A stretch of 64,000 nucleotides of DNA from Adenanthera pavonina. Taxonomy: Eukaryota; Streptophyta; Magnoliopsida; Fabales; Fabaceae. How positions within the stretch are numbered: the stretch's first letter is position 1; every line of letters begins with the position of its first letter. The stretch lies in NCBI GenBank assembly GCA_026686845.1, contig JAIVEN010000018.1:10387001-10451000 (forward strand), written 5' to 3'. The notes below the pieces were generated by a model. It did not search any database and had not been told where the DNA came from. It saw only the letters and a list, made by a program, of their open reading frames with translations. Position numbers and translations under genes: made by a program. Below are positions 1 to 11,329 of this stretch, piece after piece.

Positions 1-1875
1 TTAGAAAAAAATTAGAGGACTGAGCCAAGCAAATTTAGCCAGGCAAAGTCATTGACTACAAGTTAATGAAGGACCATGAGTGAACAGTAGAGCTCCCTGT
101 CTTTGGACTATATTTAATGGTGTCTTCATCAATTACTACGACTTGCCACCACCACTACCAAATTTCCTATTTCCTGGAAACTCCCTCGTGATATCAAATA
201 TGAGTGTGGTCTATTCAACATAATTGAATAACGTGTGGGGCCCGTCCACCCACCCCAGACCAAAATAGTGTTCTCATGTCTTGTGGAAGTCACCCCACGG
301 TACAATTCATGATTGACTGGTCTTATTTTGAAATTTGAAATTGCAATGAATACAGAGTTTAATATATTTAACTTACTGAAATTATGCGAGCTTCCATCAT
401 CAGGTTGGTAATCTCAACTTTGGAAAAGTCAAATTAGGGTTCTTAAAGCTCTCTTTCTAGGAAATTTCTTTTAACTCTTTCAACTCCAAAGTTGCATAGT
501 ACAGACTCCAGAGCCGTCCACACATTTTGTCAGCTCCCAAGTAACTCAAACCAATAGTTGACACCATATAGCCAACCTCACAAATTACTATAATTAACTA
601 GAATTTAAAACCCATGTATCAGGAGCTCCATATATTTAGTCAAATCATGTAAATCAATATAATAGGATGTGTATAAATACGATATGATTTTGACATTTTA
701 TAATTATATGATTATCATTATAAAAAAATTATTATCAGTCAGACGCTAATTGCCTCAATTAACATGATATGAAAAAATAACAAATTATTAATATTATAAC
801 ATATATATTATGTATAATAGAAATATTATTATACAAAGTTATTGAGAATTTCTCTTTACAAAGCTGTGTCAAATTTAAAATTAAACAAATAAATTAAAAT
901 GATAATTAATATATATTTATCCAAATTGGTAATACAAGGATTAATTTTACTACAAGGATATATATTGCACATCGGCAATGCTGATCATTTTATTAATTTA
1001 AAATTAATGATGTTGATCATAACAACTTTCCACGAATATAATATGTAAATTAATATTATTAAATTTCAAAAAATAATTAATTAAATTAATTAAATTTTAT
1101 GTGAAAAATTACTCAAAATATAATGTAGATAAGTCGAAATTTGTTAGAAATATTTCATTTTAATTGATCACGAAGCCTACATTAAAAACCATTAAAGTAG
1201 TCAATAATTAAAGTAAATATTTTAAATCAATTATTAAAAATAAAAATCCTAGAAAACTTACTTTAACTTAAAACATAAGAATCAATAGTCATAAGCATTC
1301 CAATTTACAGTTTTTACTTAACTTGAATGAAGTAGCTATTAATATAACTCATAAAAAAATAATGAAAAAAGAAGTGTATCAATAATCATTAGCTGGGTAA
1401 ACAATCAAGTGCTTTCTTTCAAACTAACAAATTGTTTGAAAATCAAGGATAGGTTATCGCAAGAATGGCTCACCTTTATAAACTTTAAAATCTAAAAGGA
1501 GATGATAATCTTAATATTGAAAAAAAGATAAAATATATGATAAAAATATGAAAATTGCCACAAAAAAATTCTAAACAACAATGCAATAAAATATTACTTT
1601 CAAAGATGCCTTCAGAACTTAGAAAGATATTACAATATATGGTGCCAAAGGCTCATATAATATGGATTTATATAAATTTTACTAATATAAATATAAAAAA
1701 TCAAATTGTGATTTTTCACAAAAATATTTCTGATTTTTCATTTTCATATTTATCGTATCAAATTTATAAAAAATGAAAACATATATAAGGAAATAAATAT
1801 TATTTAGACTATGTGGGGTCAGATTTTTTTACAATCAGTATGATAATGTGAAGGCCTGAAATTGCGATATGTTAT
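1..1875. other. Intergenic DNA, no gene seen
   Basis: AT-rich non-coding sequence. The only open frames are short, low-complexity and begin at non-ATG codons. No RNA gene or recognisable mobile element was found. It is probably distal upstream sequence of the NLR gene. Confidence 0.6.
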
Positions 1876-2187
1876 ACCCCCTCTAGTCCATTTTATATGA
1901 AACTTCCAACTACTTTATGTAGATTAAGGAAGTTAGTTATCTTTTTAAAATCCTAAAATTAAAAAAAAATATTCCTTTTTTTACCCCTATTTAATGTAAT
2001 AATGCAATCCACATTAAATATCATTTGACTAATTGAGAGTGCTTCTTTTATCCAAAAAGTCTAATAATAATTTACGAAAAAAAATAAATGATGATGACAA
2101 AATAGAAAAAATTCTACAAAATATTGCAAGGTCCCTTATAAAAAGGGATAAAAAATTTCTAGAATGTCTCTTTCTTATCGGAGGGAG
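1876..2187. mobile_element. Stowaway-like MITE (degenerate)
   Basis: The left end reads CCCCCTCTAGTCC and the right end, read inward on the other strand, begins CTCCCTCCGATAAG. Both are flanked by TA (1874-1875 and 2188-2189). This is the plant Stowaway (Tc1/mariner-type) terminal consensus with a TA target duplication. It has no coding capacity. The inner halves have diverged, so it is an old copy. Confidence 0.55.
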
Positions 2188-2189
2188 TA

Positions 2190-2731
2190 CTTTTGATATA
2201 TGTTTTATAATATATAATACATAATAGATATGTAATCATCATTATAATATATATAAAATTAAACTATTTGACATTAGTAATTACTATATTCACATTCTGT
2301 TGATGTATTTACTTGATAAAAAGTGTGTATTCCCGTGTAGTATACAGGGGTTAAGCTAGTTTTGTTATAACTGTGATCACCGAAACAAATAAATTTTTTA
2401 AAACTTGAAATACGGAAGAATTTTATTAATTTTTTGAAATATTTTTTAAATGTTAATGCAAAGAAAATAAATATTTATAATGAAATAATTTACTTTTTAA
2501 CATTAAAATCGAATTGAAAGGAACTTACACAATTGGGATATATTTGGGATTCTAATACTTGTATGTCTTCCTCGATACTTCCCAGAATATTCCGAGGCAC
2601 AAGTAGTCAAAGTCATTTAACTTCCTCTTTATTAAGTGTTCCGTCAAACTTCAACTCTATTGCTGCCTATCAAATTCTTCTCACTCTCACATTATGTCAC
2701 CCATCGTCTAAGTTGTCATACAAAAGAAGCC
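2190..2731 (+). promoter_or_regulatory. 5' flank of the NLR gene
   Basis: Non-coding AT-rich sequence directly upstream of the chosen NLR start. The frame is open from 2636, but the extra N-terminal residues do not resemble an NLR start. A loose TATA-like string (tttatta, about 2627-2633) lies roughly 100 bp before the ATG. I cannot place the transcription start with confidence. Confidence 0.3.
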
Positions 2732-5700
2732 ATGGCGGTAGCAACTGTGGGACAAGCATTTCTCTCTGCTTCTGTGCAGACCTTACTAGAAAGGATCACC
2801 TCAAGTGAATTACGAGATTTCATGAAAAATAGAAAGCTGAATGTTTCACTCTTGGATGAGCTGAAGAGGACTTTGTTGATGCTTGATGCTGTACTCAATG
2901 ATGCTGAAGAGAAGCAGATCACCGATTCTGCAGTCAAGAAATGGCTTGAAGAGTTGAAAGATGCTGTTTTTGATGCCGAGGATTTATTGGATGAAATCAA
3001 CACTTTCTCTTTGAGATGCAAGGTGCGTTCCATATTTTCTTATTTTGAATCCTACTGGGGGATGAATTCCAAACTCAAAGGAATGTCTGAAAGGCTTAAA
3101 AGCTTTGTTGAACAGAAGGATACCCTTCGTTTGCAAAGTGTTAGCTTGAGGGCGCATAAAACGACTACAACTTCATTGGTAAATGAATCTGTTGTAGTTG
3201 GTAGAGAAGATGATAAGGAGAAACTCTTGAACATGCTTCTGTGTGATGAACATGCAAATGATAATGATATAGAAGTAATTACTCTTTGGGGCATGGGTGG
3301 AGTGGGGAAAACAACCATTGCTCAACTTCTTTACAATGACAAGAAGGTGCAAGAGCATTTTGATTTGAAGGCTTGGGCATGTATTCCAAATGATTTTAAT
3401 GTTTTTGAGGTAACCAAAAATCTTGTTGAGTCTATCACTTCAAAAGTCTACAACAGTAAAAATCTGGATTTTCTTCGAGTAGAACTGAAAAACAACTTGA
3501 GTTATAAGAAGTTTTTTATTGTGTTGGATGACCTATGGAATGATATATATAGTGATTGGGATGATCTAATAACTCCTTTTCGCAACGGAAAAAGGGGGAG
3601 TAGGATCATTGTAACAACTCGCCACCAAAGGGTTGTTGAAATCACACATACCTTTCCAGTCTACAAGTTGTCTCCTCTCTCAGATGAAAATTGTTGGTAT
3701 TTACTTGCCAAGCATGCACTTAGAAAACAAGATCCCAATAGATATCCAGAGCTAGAAGCAATCGGTAGGCAAATAGCAAGAAAATGTGGTGGCCTACCAA
3801 TTGCTGCTAAATCAATTGGAGGTCTTTTGCGTTCAAAAGTGGGTGCAAAGGAATGGAATAAAATTTTAAATAGCAACCTTTGGGACTTACCAAATGATGT
3901 TATTCTACCTGCTTTGCGTGTGAGTTATATTCATCTTCCATCACATTTGAAAAAATGTTTTGCTTATTGCGCAATTTTTCCAAAAGGTCACTTGTTGAAT
4001 AAAAAGCAATTGGCCTTATTATGGATGGCTGAAGGTTTTCTACAGCAATACTCCCGTGGGGAGAAAACAATGGAGACAGAAGCAGATGAGTGCTTTGATG
4101 AATTGTTGTCTAGATCATTCATTCAACAGTATGAAGGTAATCCTCAAATGTTTGTCATGCATGATCTCATCAATGACCTAGCCAAAGTTGTATCTGGTAA
4201 TACTTGCCTTAGGTATGAAGGGACTGAAATTCCAAAAAGTACTGTCCGACATTTATCCTATCGAAAACAATCATATGATGGTTCTAAAAAGTTTGAGAGC
4301 TTTTTTCACCTGAATAGTTTGAGGACTCTTTCGTCATATTGCCAGGAAGATTGGAAATCATATTTTTTGACAAAAAGGGTGTCACATGATTTACTGCCTA
4401 AATTAAAATGTTTGAGAGTATTATCTTTGTCAAGGTATTACAATATCACTGAGCTGCCTAATTCAATTCGCAATTTGCAGCATTTGCGGTATCTTGATCT
4501 TTCCTTCACTTCAATACTAAGGTTGCCTGATGTGACCTTTGAACTTTACAATTTGCAGACATTGCTTTTATCAAATTGTAAGTGTTTTAAGGAATTGCCA
4601 GAAAAGATAGAACAGCTTATTAATCTACATCACCTGGACATCAGTGGCACTGCTTTGGAGGAGATGCCAACACAAATAACCAAACTACAAAATCTTCAGT
4701 GTTTGAGTACTTTCATAGTGGGTAAACAGTCAAATGTGTTGGGGATTCGAGAGTTAAAAAAGCTACCTCATCTGCATGGTAAGCTTTCCATTTTGAAGCT
4801 AGAGAATGTTGTTGATTACATGGATGCTTTTGAGGCGAACTTGAAGAGAAGAGAAAAAATTGATGAGTTAGTGTTGGAATGGGGTAGAGATCCTAAAGAT
4901 TCACAAATGGTGAAAATGGTACTCGACATGCTGCAACCGTCAACAAATTTACAGAGATTGACCATCAACTATTATGGTGGCACTAGCTTTCCAAATTGGG
5001 TGGGAGATTTTTCATTTACAAATATTACCTCTTTATCCATGAGTAATTGCAAGCACTGCACATCACTTCCATCATGTGGACAGCTACCTTCTCTCAAAGA
5101 GCTCTCGATTCAAGGAATGACTTCAATACAGACAATTGGGTGTGAGTTCTATTGCAGTAAATCAGAGTCTTCTTCATTTCAGCCATTTCCGTCTTTGGAA
5201 ATTCTAAAATTTGAAAATTTGTCGAGTTGGGAGGAATGGATACCATTCAAAGGTGAAGGTACCAAATTTCCTTTTCCTTGTCTCAAAAATTTGTATTTAT
5301 ATAATTGTCCAATATTGAGGGGAGACATCCCCGACAATCTTCCGTCATTGAGAAAGGTTTATTTATTAAGATGCTATCTATTGGAGGCAAAATCATCTGC
5401 TTTGCAATGGATTACATCTATTGAAAAATTTCACATTGAACAAAGTGAAAAAGGCTTCTTGAAGGCTCTTGATCATGACTCTATGTACTCACTGAAACGT
5501 CTAAGAATTACGGAGCAAGACAACCTGCAGTCTTTGCCTAGAATGATATTGGGTTGCCATTACCTTCAAAAATTGTGTCTCACAAGTATCCCATCTACCG
5601 AGTCCTTCCCAATTGACGGTCTACCCACTTCATTGCAGCGACTTGAAATTCGAGACTCTGAGAAGTTAGAATTCCTGCCTCAGGAATCTTGGCAAAACTA

Positions 5701-6451
5701 TACATCACTTGAATATTTGATAATCAGAAATAGTTGCCCTTCCTTGACATCCTTTCCATTAGGTTGTTTCCACAAGCTTAAAATTCTTGAGGTTGAAAGT
5801 TGTCATAATTTAGAGACCTTTACACAAGTTGGTGGATCAGCTCCTACCTTAAAATCCTTTTATGTCTCCAATTGCAGAGAACTTAGATCAATGTCAGAAG
5901 TGCATATTAATTCCCTCACTACCCTTCAACACTTTTCCCTTTATCAGCTCCCGAAATTGAAATCGCTGCCTCAATGTGGCTTGCCTTCTAACTTGAAATC
6001 AGCATTGATTGCTTATTGCAAGGGACTATCTTCTATGGCTATAGAAGACTGGGGTTTCCAACAGCTGACTTGTCTCTCAGAATTTCATGTTGAAGGTGAG
6101 GGAAGTGAAAGTATTCTCCATAATTTACTCAAGAATCAACTACTGCCCACTTCACTTGTGCATTTTGCCATCTGGAATATCTTTGATCTTAAATTGTTAG
6201 ATGGAAAAGGGCTTCAACACCTTACTTCTTTAGAAGAACTCTCCATCTATTGCTGTCAAAACCTTGAATCCTTGCCAGAAGATAGATTGCCATCCTCTCT
6301 TTTGTTTCTGGATATCTCCGACTGTCCTAAATTAAAGGAAAGATATGATTTTCAGAGAGGACAACACTTGTCCAAGATCGCTCATATTCCTACTGTGCAA
6401 ATAAATGGTGAATACTATGATCCTTGGGAAGTATCACAAGGTGAGCAATAA
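2732..6451 (+). CDS. CC-NBS-LRR disease resistance protein (RPP13-like 1 type)
   Basis: Intracellular immune receptor of the CNL class, 1239 aa in one uninterrupted exon. The start at 2732 has a favourable context (gccATGGC), and the protein then begins MAVATVGQAF as usual for this family; the frame is open further upstream without homology. Rx-type coiled coil at residues 1-150 with DAEDLLDE (81-88). NB-ARC: P-loop GMGGVGKTT (187-195), kinase-2 VLDDLWND (264-271), RNBS-B GSRIIVTTR (289-297), CGGLPIAAK (352-360), RNBS-D CFAYCAIFPKG (409-419), MHDL (476-479). The Trp after the kinase-2 Asp pair marks the non-TIR class. About 20 irregular leucine-rich repeats fill residues ~560 to the end. All nucleotide-binding motifs look intact, so the protein is probably functional. 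The pathogen effector recognised cannot be inferred. A consensus splice donor (AAG|GTGAGC) lies just before the stop codon. Confidence 0.95.
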   Translation: MAVATVGQAFLSASVQTLLERITSSELRDFMKNRKLNVSLLDELKRTLLMLDAVLNDAEEKQITDSAVKKWLEELKDAVFDAEDLLDEINTFSLRCKVRSIFSYFESYWGMNSKLKGMSERLKSFVEQKDTLRLQSVSLRAHKTTTTSLVNESVVVGREDDKEKLLNMLLCDEHANDNDIEVITLWGMGGVGKTTIAQLLYNDKKVQEHFDLKAWACIPNDFNVFEVTKNLVESITSKVYNSKNLDFLRVELKNNLSYKKFFIVLDDLWNDIYSDWDDLITPFRNGKRGSRIIVTTRHQRVVEITHTFPVYKLSPLSDENCWYLLAKHALRKQDPNRYPELEAIGRQIARKCGGLPIAAKSIGGLLRSKVGAKEWNKILNSNLWDLPNDVILPALRVSYIHLPSHLKKCFAYCAIFPKGHLLNKKQLALLWMAEGFLQQYSRGEKTMETEADECFDELLSRSFIQQYEGNPQMFVMHDLINDLAKVVSGNTCLRYEGTEIPKSTVRHLSYRKQSYDGSKKFESFFHLNSLRTLSSYCQEDWKSYFLTKRVSHDLLPKLKCLRVLSLSRYYNITELPNSIRNLQHLRYLDLSFTSILRLPDVTFELYNLQTLLLSNCKCFKELPEKIEQLINLHHLDISGTALEEMPTQITKLQNLQCLSTFIVGKQSNVLGIRELKKLPHLHGKLSILKLENVVDYMDAFEANLKRREKIDELVLEWGRDPKDSQMVKMVLDMLQPSTNLQRLTINYYGGTSFPNWVGDFSFTNITSLSMSNCKHCTSLPSCGQLPSLKELSIQGMTSIQTIGCEFYCSKSESSSFQPFPSLEILKFENLSSWEEWIPFKGEGTKFPFPCLKNLYLYNCPILRGDIPDNLPSLRKVYLLRCYLLEAKSSALQWITSIEKFHIEQSEKGFLKALDHDSMYSLKRLRITEQDNLQSLPRMILGCHYLQKLCLTSIPSTESFPIDGLPTSLQRLEIRDSEKLEFLPQESWQNYTSLEYLIIRNSCPSLTSFPLGCFHKLKILEVESCHNLETFTQVGGSAPTLKSFYVSNCRELRSMSEVHINSLTTLQHFSLYQLPKLKSLPQCGLPSNLKSALIAYCKGLSSMAIEDWGFQQLTCLSEFHVEGEGSESILHNLLKNQLLPTSLVHFAIWNIFDLKLLDGKGLQHLTSLEELSIYCCQNLESLPEDRLPSSLLFLDISDCPKLKERYDFQRGQHLSKIAHIPTVQINGEYYDPWEVSQGEQ

Positions 6452-7268
6452 AATTTCGAGATAATTAAACATTTTAGTCCTCATCAGCAAATATTTTTTC
6501 CTTTCTTTTCCATTTTCAAATTTTGGATGAAAATGTTGGTATTCCCTTCTTTGTGATCATAGCATTGATTTAAAGAACACATATAACTAAACTTATAAAA
6601 TTTGCTTAATCGAGGCCTTCAGTGCTTCCCCCATATTTTTCTAAACAATAGAAATGGAAGTTATGTTTTTATTACTTGTAATCTTGTTAAATATTATATT
6701 TAATTTACACTAATATAGAACTTCTTATCAATAAATAGTATTGCTATTGCGGTTGTTTTAAATTATTCTTTAAAATTTCTGATTATAGCTAATAAACCTC
6801 TTAATTTATTTTCTTCTTGTAAAGTTAAATCATACCATGGTTGATGGTTCTGCTCGATCTTTTATTGTTGATTTTCATATGAATATGTAATCTGTCATAC
6901 ATCCCATATGTGCAAATTTGATAAATGAGGAAAAATATTAATGATGTCATTTTAAATTAGGAATCTATAATCAAATGATATGAGTTAATTATAAAGATTG
7001 ACAGGATTAATAAGCAATCTTTCATTATTAATTTGGCTCAGGATGACATAATGATGGTATCTAGTTTGTTTTTTTAATTTTTGGCCAGAATGGGTATCTA
7101 GTTTGTTCAACTTTCTTATATTTGTAATGTGAATCAAGATATATGTGTTAAGTGACGTATCCCATTTTGTAAGACTTGTACATGATCATTTAACTCTCAG
7201 CTTAAGTTTGACTGAATACTTTTCCTTTACATGGGTGTTACTTTTTTTTCCCCTTTCCCTTTTGGCAG
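6452..7268 (+). other. 3' flank, probable first 3' intron of the NLR gene
   Basis: No ORF. The segment ends in a strong polypyrimidine tract followed by an acceptor (ccctttt ggcag, AG at 7267-7268). With the donor AAG|GTGAGC inside the last NLR codons, this would form an intron of about 830 bp. If used, it replaces the last residues with a short VTCSKIS tail. Otherwise it is 3' UTR and flank. Confidence 0.4.
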
Positions 7269-7363
7269 TAACTTGTTCTAAAATTTCATGAACAGAAAGT
7301 AATTGGTTATCAATGAGAAGATCATCAATGGTCAAAAGTTCATTGGAAAATGTCACATATCAG
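7269..7363 (+). other. Candidate 3' exon A of the NLR transcript
   Basis: A 95-bp segment bounded by a good acceptor (ttggcag) and a donor (ATCAG|GTAACT). Genes of this NLR family often have several introns after the stop codon. The exon end and its donor are partly repeated about 40 bp downstream (AAAATGTCACATATC), so a small tandem duplication occurred here. Splicing is inferred only from the sites. Confidence 0.4.
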
Positions 7364-7424
7364 GTAACTAATGCTTACCCCTGTTTGGTTGAAAATGTCA
7401 CATATCGCATTACTAACACTTACC

Positions 7425-7669
7425 TTATATTTGGTTGGGAGATTTGAAGAAAAGAGGAGGGAAGGAGAATAGAGGAAAAATTAAAATTTTTCATTATTTG
7501 ATTCAATAAGTAGGAGGGGATAAATTTTCCCTCTCCTCTCCTCATACCTCTTCCTTCCAATAGTGGGAGATTGGGAGGCAAAGTAAGCAAATTTCTTTTA
7601 TGCTTATTTATTTTCCCTCATCTTCTCTCATAACCAAACAAATAAAGTAATATTAAAATCTTTCGTCTC
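7425..7669. mobile_element. Left part of a GTTTGGTT-ended MITE-like repeat
   Basis: Starts atatTTGGTTGGGAG and is rich in purine and then pyrimidine blocks (ggaggggata, ccctctcctctcc). Its counterpart ends near 11,262 as GAACCTAACAGACTC. A repeat of the same design lies at 62,497-62,935. The gypsy LTR remnant at 7.76-11.13 kb lies inside it. Confidence 0.45.
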
Positions 7670-7813
7670 TGTAACACCCTACCTCCAAATACTTCCAGAC
7701 TCGACCACAAACTTCAAAATCCAACCAAACAAATAAAGTAATATTAAAATCTTTCAACTCTGTAACACCCTACCTCCAAACACCTTCAGACTCGACCACA
7801 AATTTCAAAATCC
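7632..7813 (+). repeat. Two-copy 91-bp direct tandem repeat
   Basis: Host sequence ending in AATATTAAAATCTTTC followed by the first ~53 bp of the LTR (TGTAACACCCTACCTCC...) occurs twice with a 91-bp period (LTR starts at 7670 and 7761). Only the second copy continues into the full LTR. The host 16-mer also occurs right of the LTR at 11,152-11,167. Confidence 0.75.
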
Positions 7814-8674
7814 AACCCAACGCAACCCAAACATATCAAAATAACTTCTCAAAACTTCAGAGAAGTGGAAACAAATCAAACAACATCAAAATCCGGGCTG
7901 GGACTGCAACCGCTATAGTACCACTGCAGCTCCAAACCTCCTCTGTCTCACCACGCTACTGGACTTTGTGGTGCTGCGGCCTGCTACCTGGTGCCGCAAC
8001 ACCCCTGCTGGTTTTCTATACCAGCAATTTCCATAATTTGGGACGAACTTCTGACGAGCATAACTTTTTGCTACGACCTTCGATTGACTTGATTCTAACT
8101 CCTACAAGTTAATCTAGTCACAATCTATCCATAGAAACCAACTCCACCTCCATCCAACTCTGTATGGAGATTTTGGACCCCTGACACAGTTTTGTTCACT
8201 TATTGAATAAAACTCACCATTAACAACCTCCAATTACCACCAAAGAAAAATGGTTACTCAAAGAACATTCATACAGGTCCAAAACCCCTAAACTAACTTG
8301 TTCAAAGAGGTTTCACCTCAAAGGAACCACTCCTCTAAGATCTGACCCCCTTGAACCCTAACTTAAAAAACGTGCTACAGGCCCTAAAATATGACATCCG
8401 GGTGCTGATGAAGGCGGGGAGTGATCGCTGGTGCAAGAAAAAGAGGGGTAAGATAAAGTGATGAGGATAAAGTGATGAGGCACGGACAAAGAGCGGCTCC
8501 TAGCAGGCTTCTATGCGGGAGGGATATATGAATGAATCGAATACATACCAGAATGATAGGGATCCAAAGACTGTATAGGTATGGGACTATACGGTTAGAG
8601 GATAGTTTAAAAGAATTGATAGGTATTACCTTTACCAACAAGGTGTATCTACCTTTTCGGTAGCCTATCCCTTA

Positions 8675-8750
8675 AGAACTCTTCAATTAAGTATGCTTGA
8701 CTTGAAGCAATTATGTGATGGGTGACTTCCTGGGAAAGAGGTGTGTGAGT
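8675..8750 (+). repeat. 5S rRNA-like segment, unit 1
   Basis: Contains TAAGAACTCTTCAATTAAG, then TATGCTTGACTTG, then GATGGGTGACTTCCTGGGAA, in the order and approximate spacing of the internal control region of plant 5S rRNA. It has several substitutions and lacks the normal 5S ends, so it is 5S-derived and not a working rRNA gene. Confidence 0.6.
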
Positions 8751-9059
8751 GAAGATAAAGCACATCGAAAGGGTTTATGTTGGTTTGTAGGGACGATGAG
8801 GGGGGGAGTGATCGCCGGTGCAAGAAAAGGGAGGTGAGATAAAGTGATGAGGATAAAGTGATGAGGCACAGACACAGAGCGGCTCCTGGCAAGCTTCTAA
8901 GTGGGAGAGGCATATGAATAAATCGAATACATATCAAAATGAGAGGGATCCAGAGACTGTATAAGTATAGGACTATACGGTTAAATGATAGCTTAAAGGA
9001 ATTGATAGGTACTACCTATACCAACAAGGTGCACCTACCTTTTTGGTAGTCTATCCCTT

Positions 9060-9130
9060 AAGAACTCTTCACTTAAGCATGCTTGACTTGAAGAAATTAT
9101 GGGATGGGTAACCTCCTGGGAAGGAGGTGT
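9060..9130 (+). repeat. 5S rRNA-like segment, unit 2
   Basis: Second copy of the 5S-like stretch: TTAAGAACTCTTCACTTAAG, CATGCTTGACTTG, GATGGGTAACCTCCTGGGAA. It has kept GCATGCTTG better than unit 1. Same orientation, one 387-bp period downstream. Confidence 0.6.
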
Positions 9131-11133
9131 GTGAATGAGGATAAAACACATCAAAAAGGTTTGTGTTGATTTGTGGGGACAGTCGTCAATCCCAAAGAAG
9201 CAGCCGGACATTACATAAAACACACCAACGAGAGCCAAATCTACTCTGGCCACATAAACACCACCATACTGACTTTCCAATATCCAAAATCATGTAAACA
9301 CCACAATACAACATACACATCACATACAACACAATTCCACATACATACTTCCATCCATAACAATCCTTATCCATGTCATACATCCATTACAAAACATCCT
9401 ATCTTACTTGGCACAAGATACATATTCAAAACACATATATACTACATAGACCTAGTATCCCCACGCCCAGTGCTACTTACGCGTCTTCTCCGGACTAGTG
9501 TCAAAACCGTCACCTGAAATGTTAGTTCATGGGAGAGGGTTATGAGACAATGTCCAATAACCGAGGACAACCACACACATATTTACATATATAACTTATA
9601 CAATCAATGAATACAATGTAAAATGAATAGAATGCATGTCCCCCTCTCACACAGCTAGAACCACGGGATATTGTCATAACAGGACATTTCATATAGGTAA
9701 TTCCCTTCCAACAGTCGGTGAAGACTAATTCCAGGACATCACCAAGCTCACATCCCATTAGTGCACTCGGCTAAAGGTAATACTAATGTTCGGACTATGG
9801 CTCTCTTTCCCTTTTCCCACCATGAATTGGCAGCGATTTAAGGAAGGTATCATCCACTGTACGTATTTCCCCTCCTGGCCATAGGAGGTGATTTAGCCGC
9901 AGGGATCCCATCCTTATCCTCCCTAACATATATATATATTCCATCTTTATCCTCCCTAACATTTATATATCATCATATATCATATCATCATCACCACCCA
10001 ATCTACCATATATCACAATCTCATAATGTAATGTGATGATGCTCATGTATAATCATATAATCATCATCATCATCATGTCACAATGTCATGCATGTATCAT
10101 GTCATGTCACATCAACATTATCATCTCTAATCATCATCATAATCATCATAGTCATTATAATCATCATTTAGCTGTGTGCATACCACTATATATAGAAAAT
10201 AGTACACAAAAACACATCTATATCGTGGTATAAAAGAAATATGCATATATACATAAATATACATACTATCATACCATACAAACAATACAATACAAACAAA
10301 CACCCGGTTACCTCAAGTGTCAATACCACACACGCAAATTTCAAGAACTTCTCGAGTTATCCAACATGCTTGAACCCCTCTCAGTTAACCAAATAACTTT
10401 CATAATATCACAATTCTTCAATTAACACAATATACCATTTAGCCAAAATCACAATTTAACCACTTTAGGCCTAAACCATGATTCCAACACCCTTTTCATA
10501 CATCAATAAGCTCTTAGGGACCATTCAAACACTACTCAACTATATACACTTCAGATATCCAAGAGCCATTACCGAAAATAACCTAGGTTAAGCTCAAATC
10601 ATGCATAAACCCTTCGAAACCCATACCCAAACATCAAGAACACCAAAATACACTTCCTTAATCCCATTTCATCCATTTCAATTGGTGGATTTTGGCCAGA
10701 ACCGAAGACCCAAACTTATAACTGAAAAACCCCAAGTTTTAACTAAAGAAAGTGGAGAGGGAGGAGTAGAGATCACTTACCTACATGAATCTAAGCTCTT
10801 GAGGTCTGAAAATCACTTTCAAAACCTAGAAATCTCAAACCCTAGTACAGCTCTTCATCGCTCCCTCCTTTTTCCTTCTTTCTGTTCATCCGAAATGTTT
10901 CTTATTTAAATCGAATTCTCTACTCCCGCCTCGGCTTCAGGACAGCTTGCTACAGCTCCAACATGTTTCATCCAGAAAATGCCACTGGACTTGCTCTCAC
11001 TGTGGTGGCCTTGCTTCTAGCTGCGGTGTGAAGCTCAATTTTTCCTCCACTTTAGTCTTCCTCCGTTATATTTCCTTCGATTCTGCACACAATGTCAAAA
11101 CAAAGTCATGAGGGGTGTTATAATCTCCCCTCC

Positions 11134-11262
11134 AACAAATCTAAACAATGCAATATTAAAATCTTTCCCCTTTTTTTTCCCTCCCCTTTGCTCCCTCCAT
11201 TAGACATTTCTTTCCATTAAATTCCCTCTCCTCTCTTCTGTTGAACCTAACAGACTCTTTAA
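11134..11262. mobile_element. Right part of the GTTTGGTT-ended MITE-like repeat
   Basis: Pyrimidine-rich block (ccccttttttttccctcccc) ending GAACCTAACAGACTC. It completes the element begun at 7425. Host sequence AATATTAAAATCTTTC at 11,152-11,167 repeats the left flank. Confidence 0.4.
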
Positions 11263-11329
11263 AATTAAAAAAAAATCACTTCTTAAACTATCCAGATTTA
11301 AATCTTCATATTATGTTTTGATAAATCAG

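Larger units (their letters stand above)
8390..9215 (+). mobile_element. 5S-rRNA-like short retroelement (Cassandra/TRIM-like)
   Basis: An 826-bp insertion in the LTR, flanked by exact 5-bp duplications TAAAA (8385-8389 and 9216-9220). The ends read TATGACATCCGG and CCGGACATTACA, an imperfect inverted pair. Inside are two direct repeats about 387 bp apart, each carrying a stretch like plant 5S rRNA, including the A-box-like AATTAAGTATGCTTGA and the C-box-like GATGGGTGACTTCCTGGGAA. Cassandra TRIM elements are known to carry 5S sequence in their LTRs and have a similar total length. The repeats here do not reach the element ends, so the fit to a standard LTR-internal-LTR layout is imperfect. 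Non-coding. Confidence 0.6.
7761..11122 (-). mobile_element. Gypsy LTR remnant (same family as the 15-24 kb element)
   Basis: Colinear with the two LTRs of the complete element at 15,042-24,447: same start TGTAACACCCTACCTCC, same inner CATCAT/ATATAT-rich block, same end GGGGTGTTATA. It is longer (3.4 kb against 2.3 kb) because an 826-bp element is inserted at 8390-9215. Just past the right end, 11,123-11,133 read on the minus strand gives the polypurine tract GGAGGGGAGAT. This is therefore the 3' LTR plus a few bases of internal sequence of a minus-strand element, not a clean recombinational solo LTR. Short open frames inside it are chance. Confidence 0.85.

Noticed and set aside
2533..2808. 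Open frame overlapping the NLR start
   Set aside because: It runs in another frame into the NLR coding exon and has no recognisable domain. The NLR start at 2732 explains the region.
8384..8937. Two similar minus-strand ORFs (85 and 84 aa)
   Set aside because: They resemble each other only because the 387-bp unit is repeated. They lie antisense to 5S-like sequence and are not conserved proteins.
8675..9130. Functional 5S rRNA genes
   Set aside because: The internal control region is recognisable, but substitutions are many, the normal 5' and 3' ends are missing and there is no T-run terminator. They are 5S-derived parts of a mobile element.
10033..10233. Open frame rich in His, Ile and Met; similar one at 16,000-16,371
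   Set aside because: Both come from CATCAT and ATATAT repeats inside gypsy LTRs.
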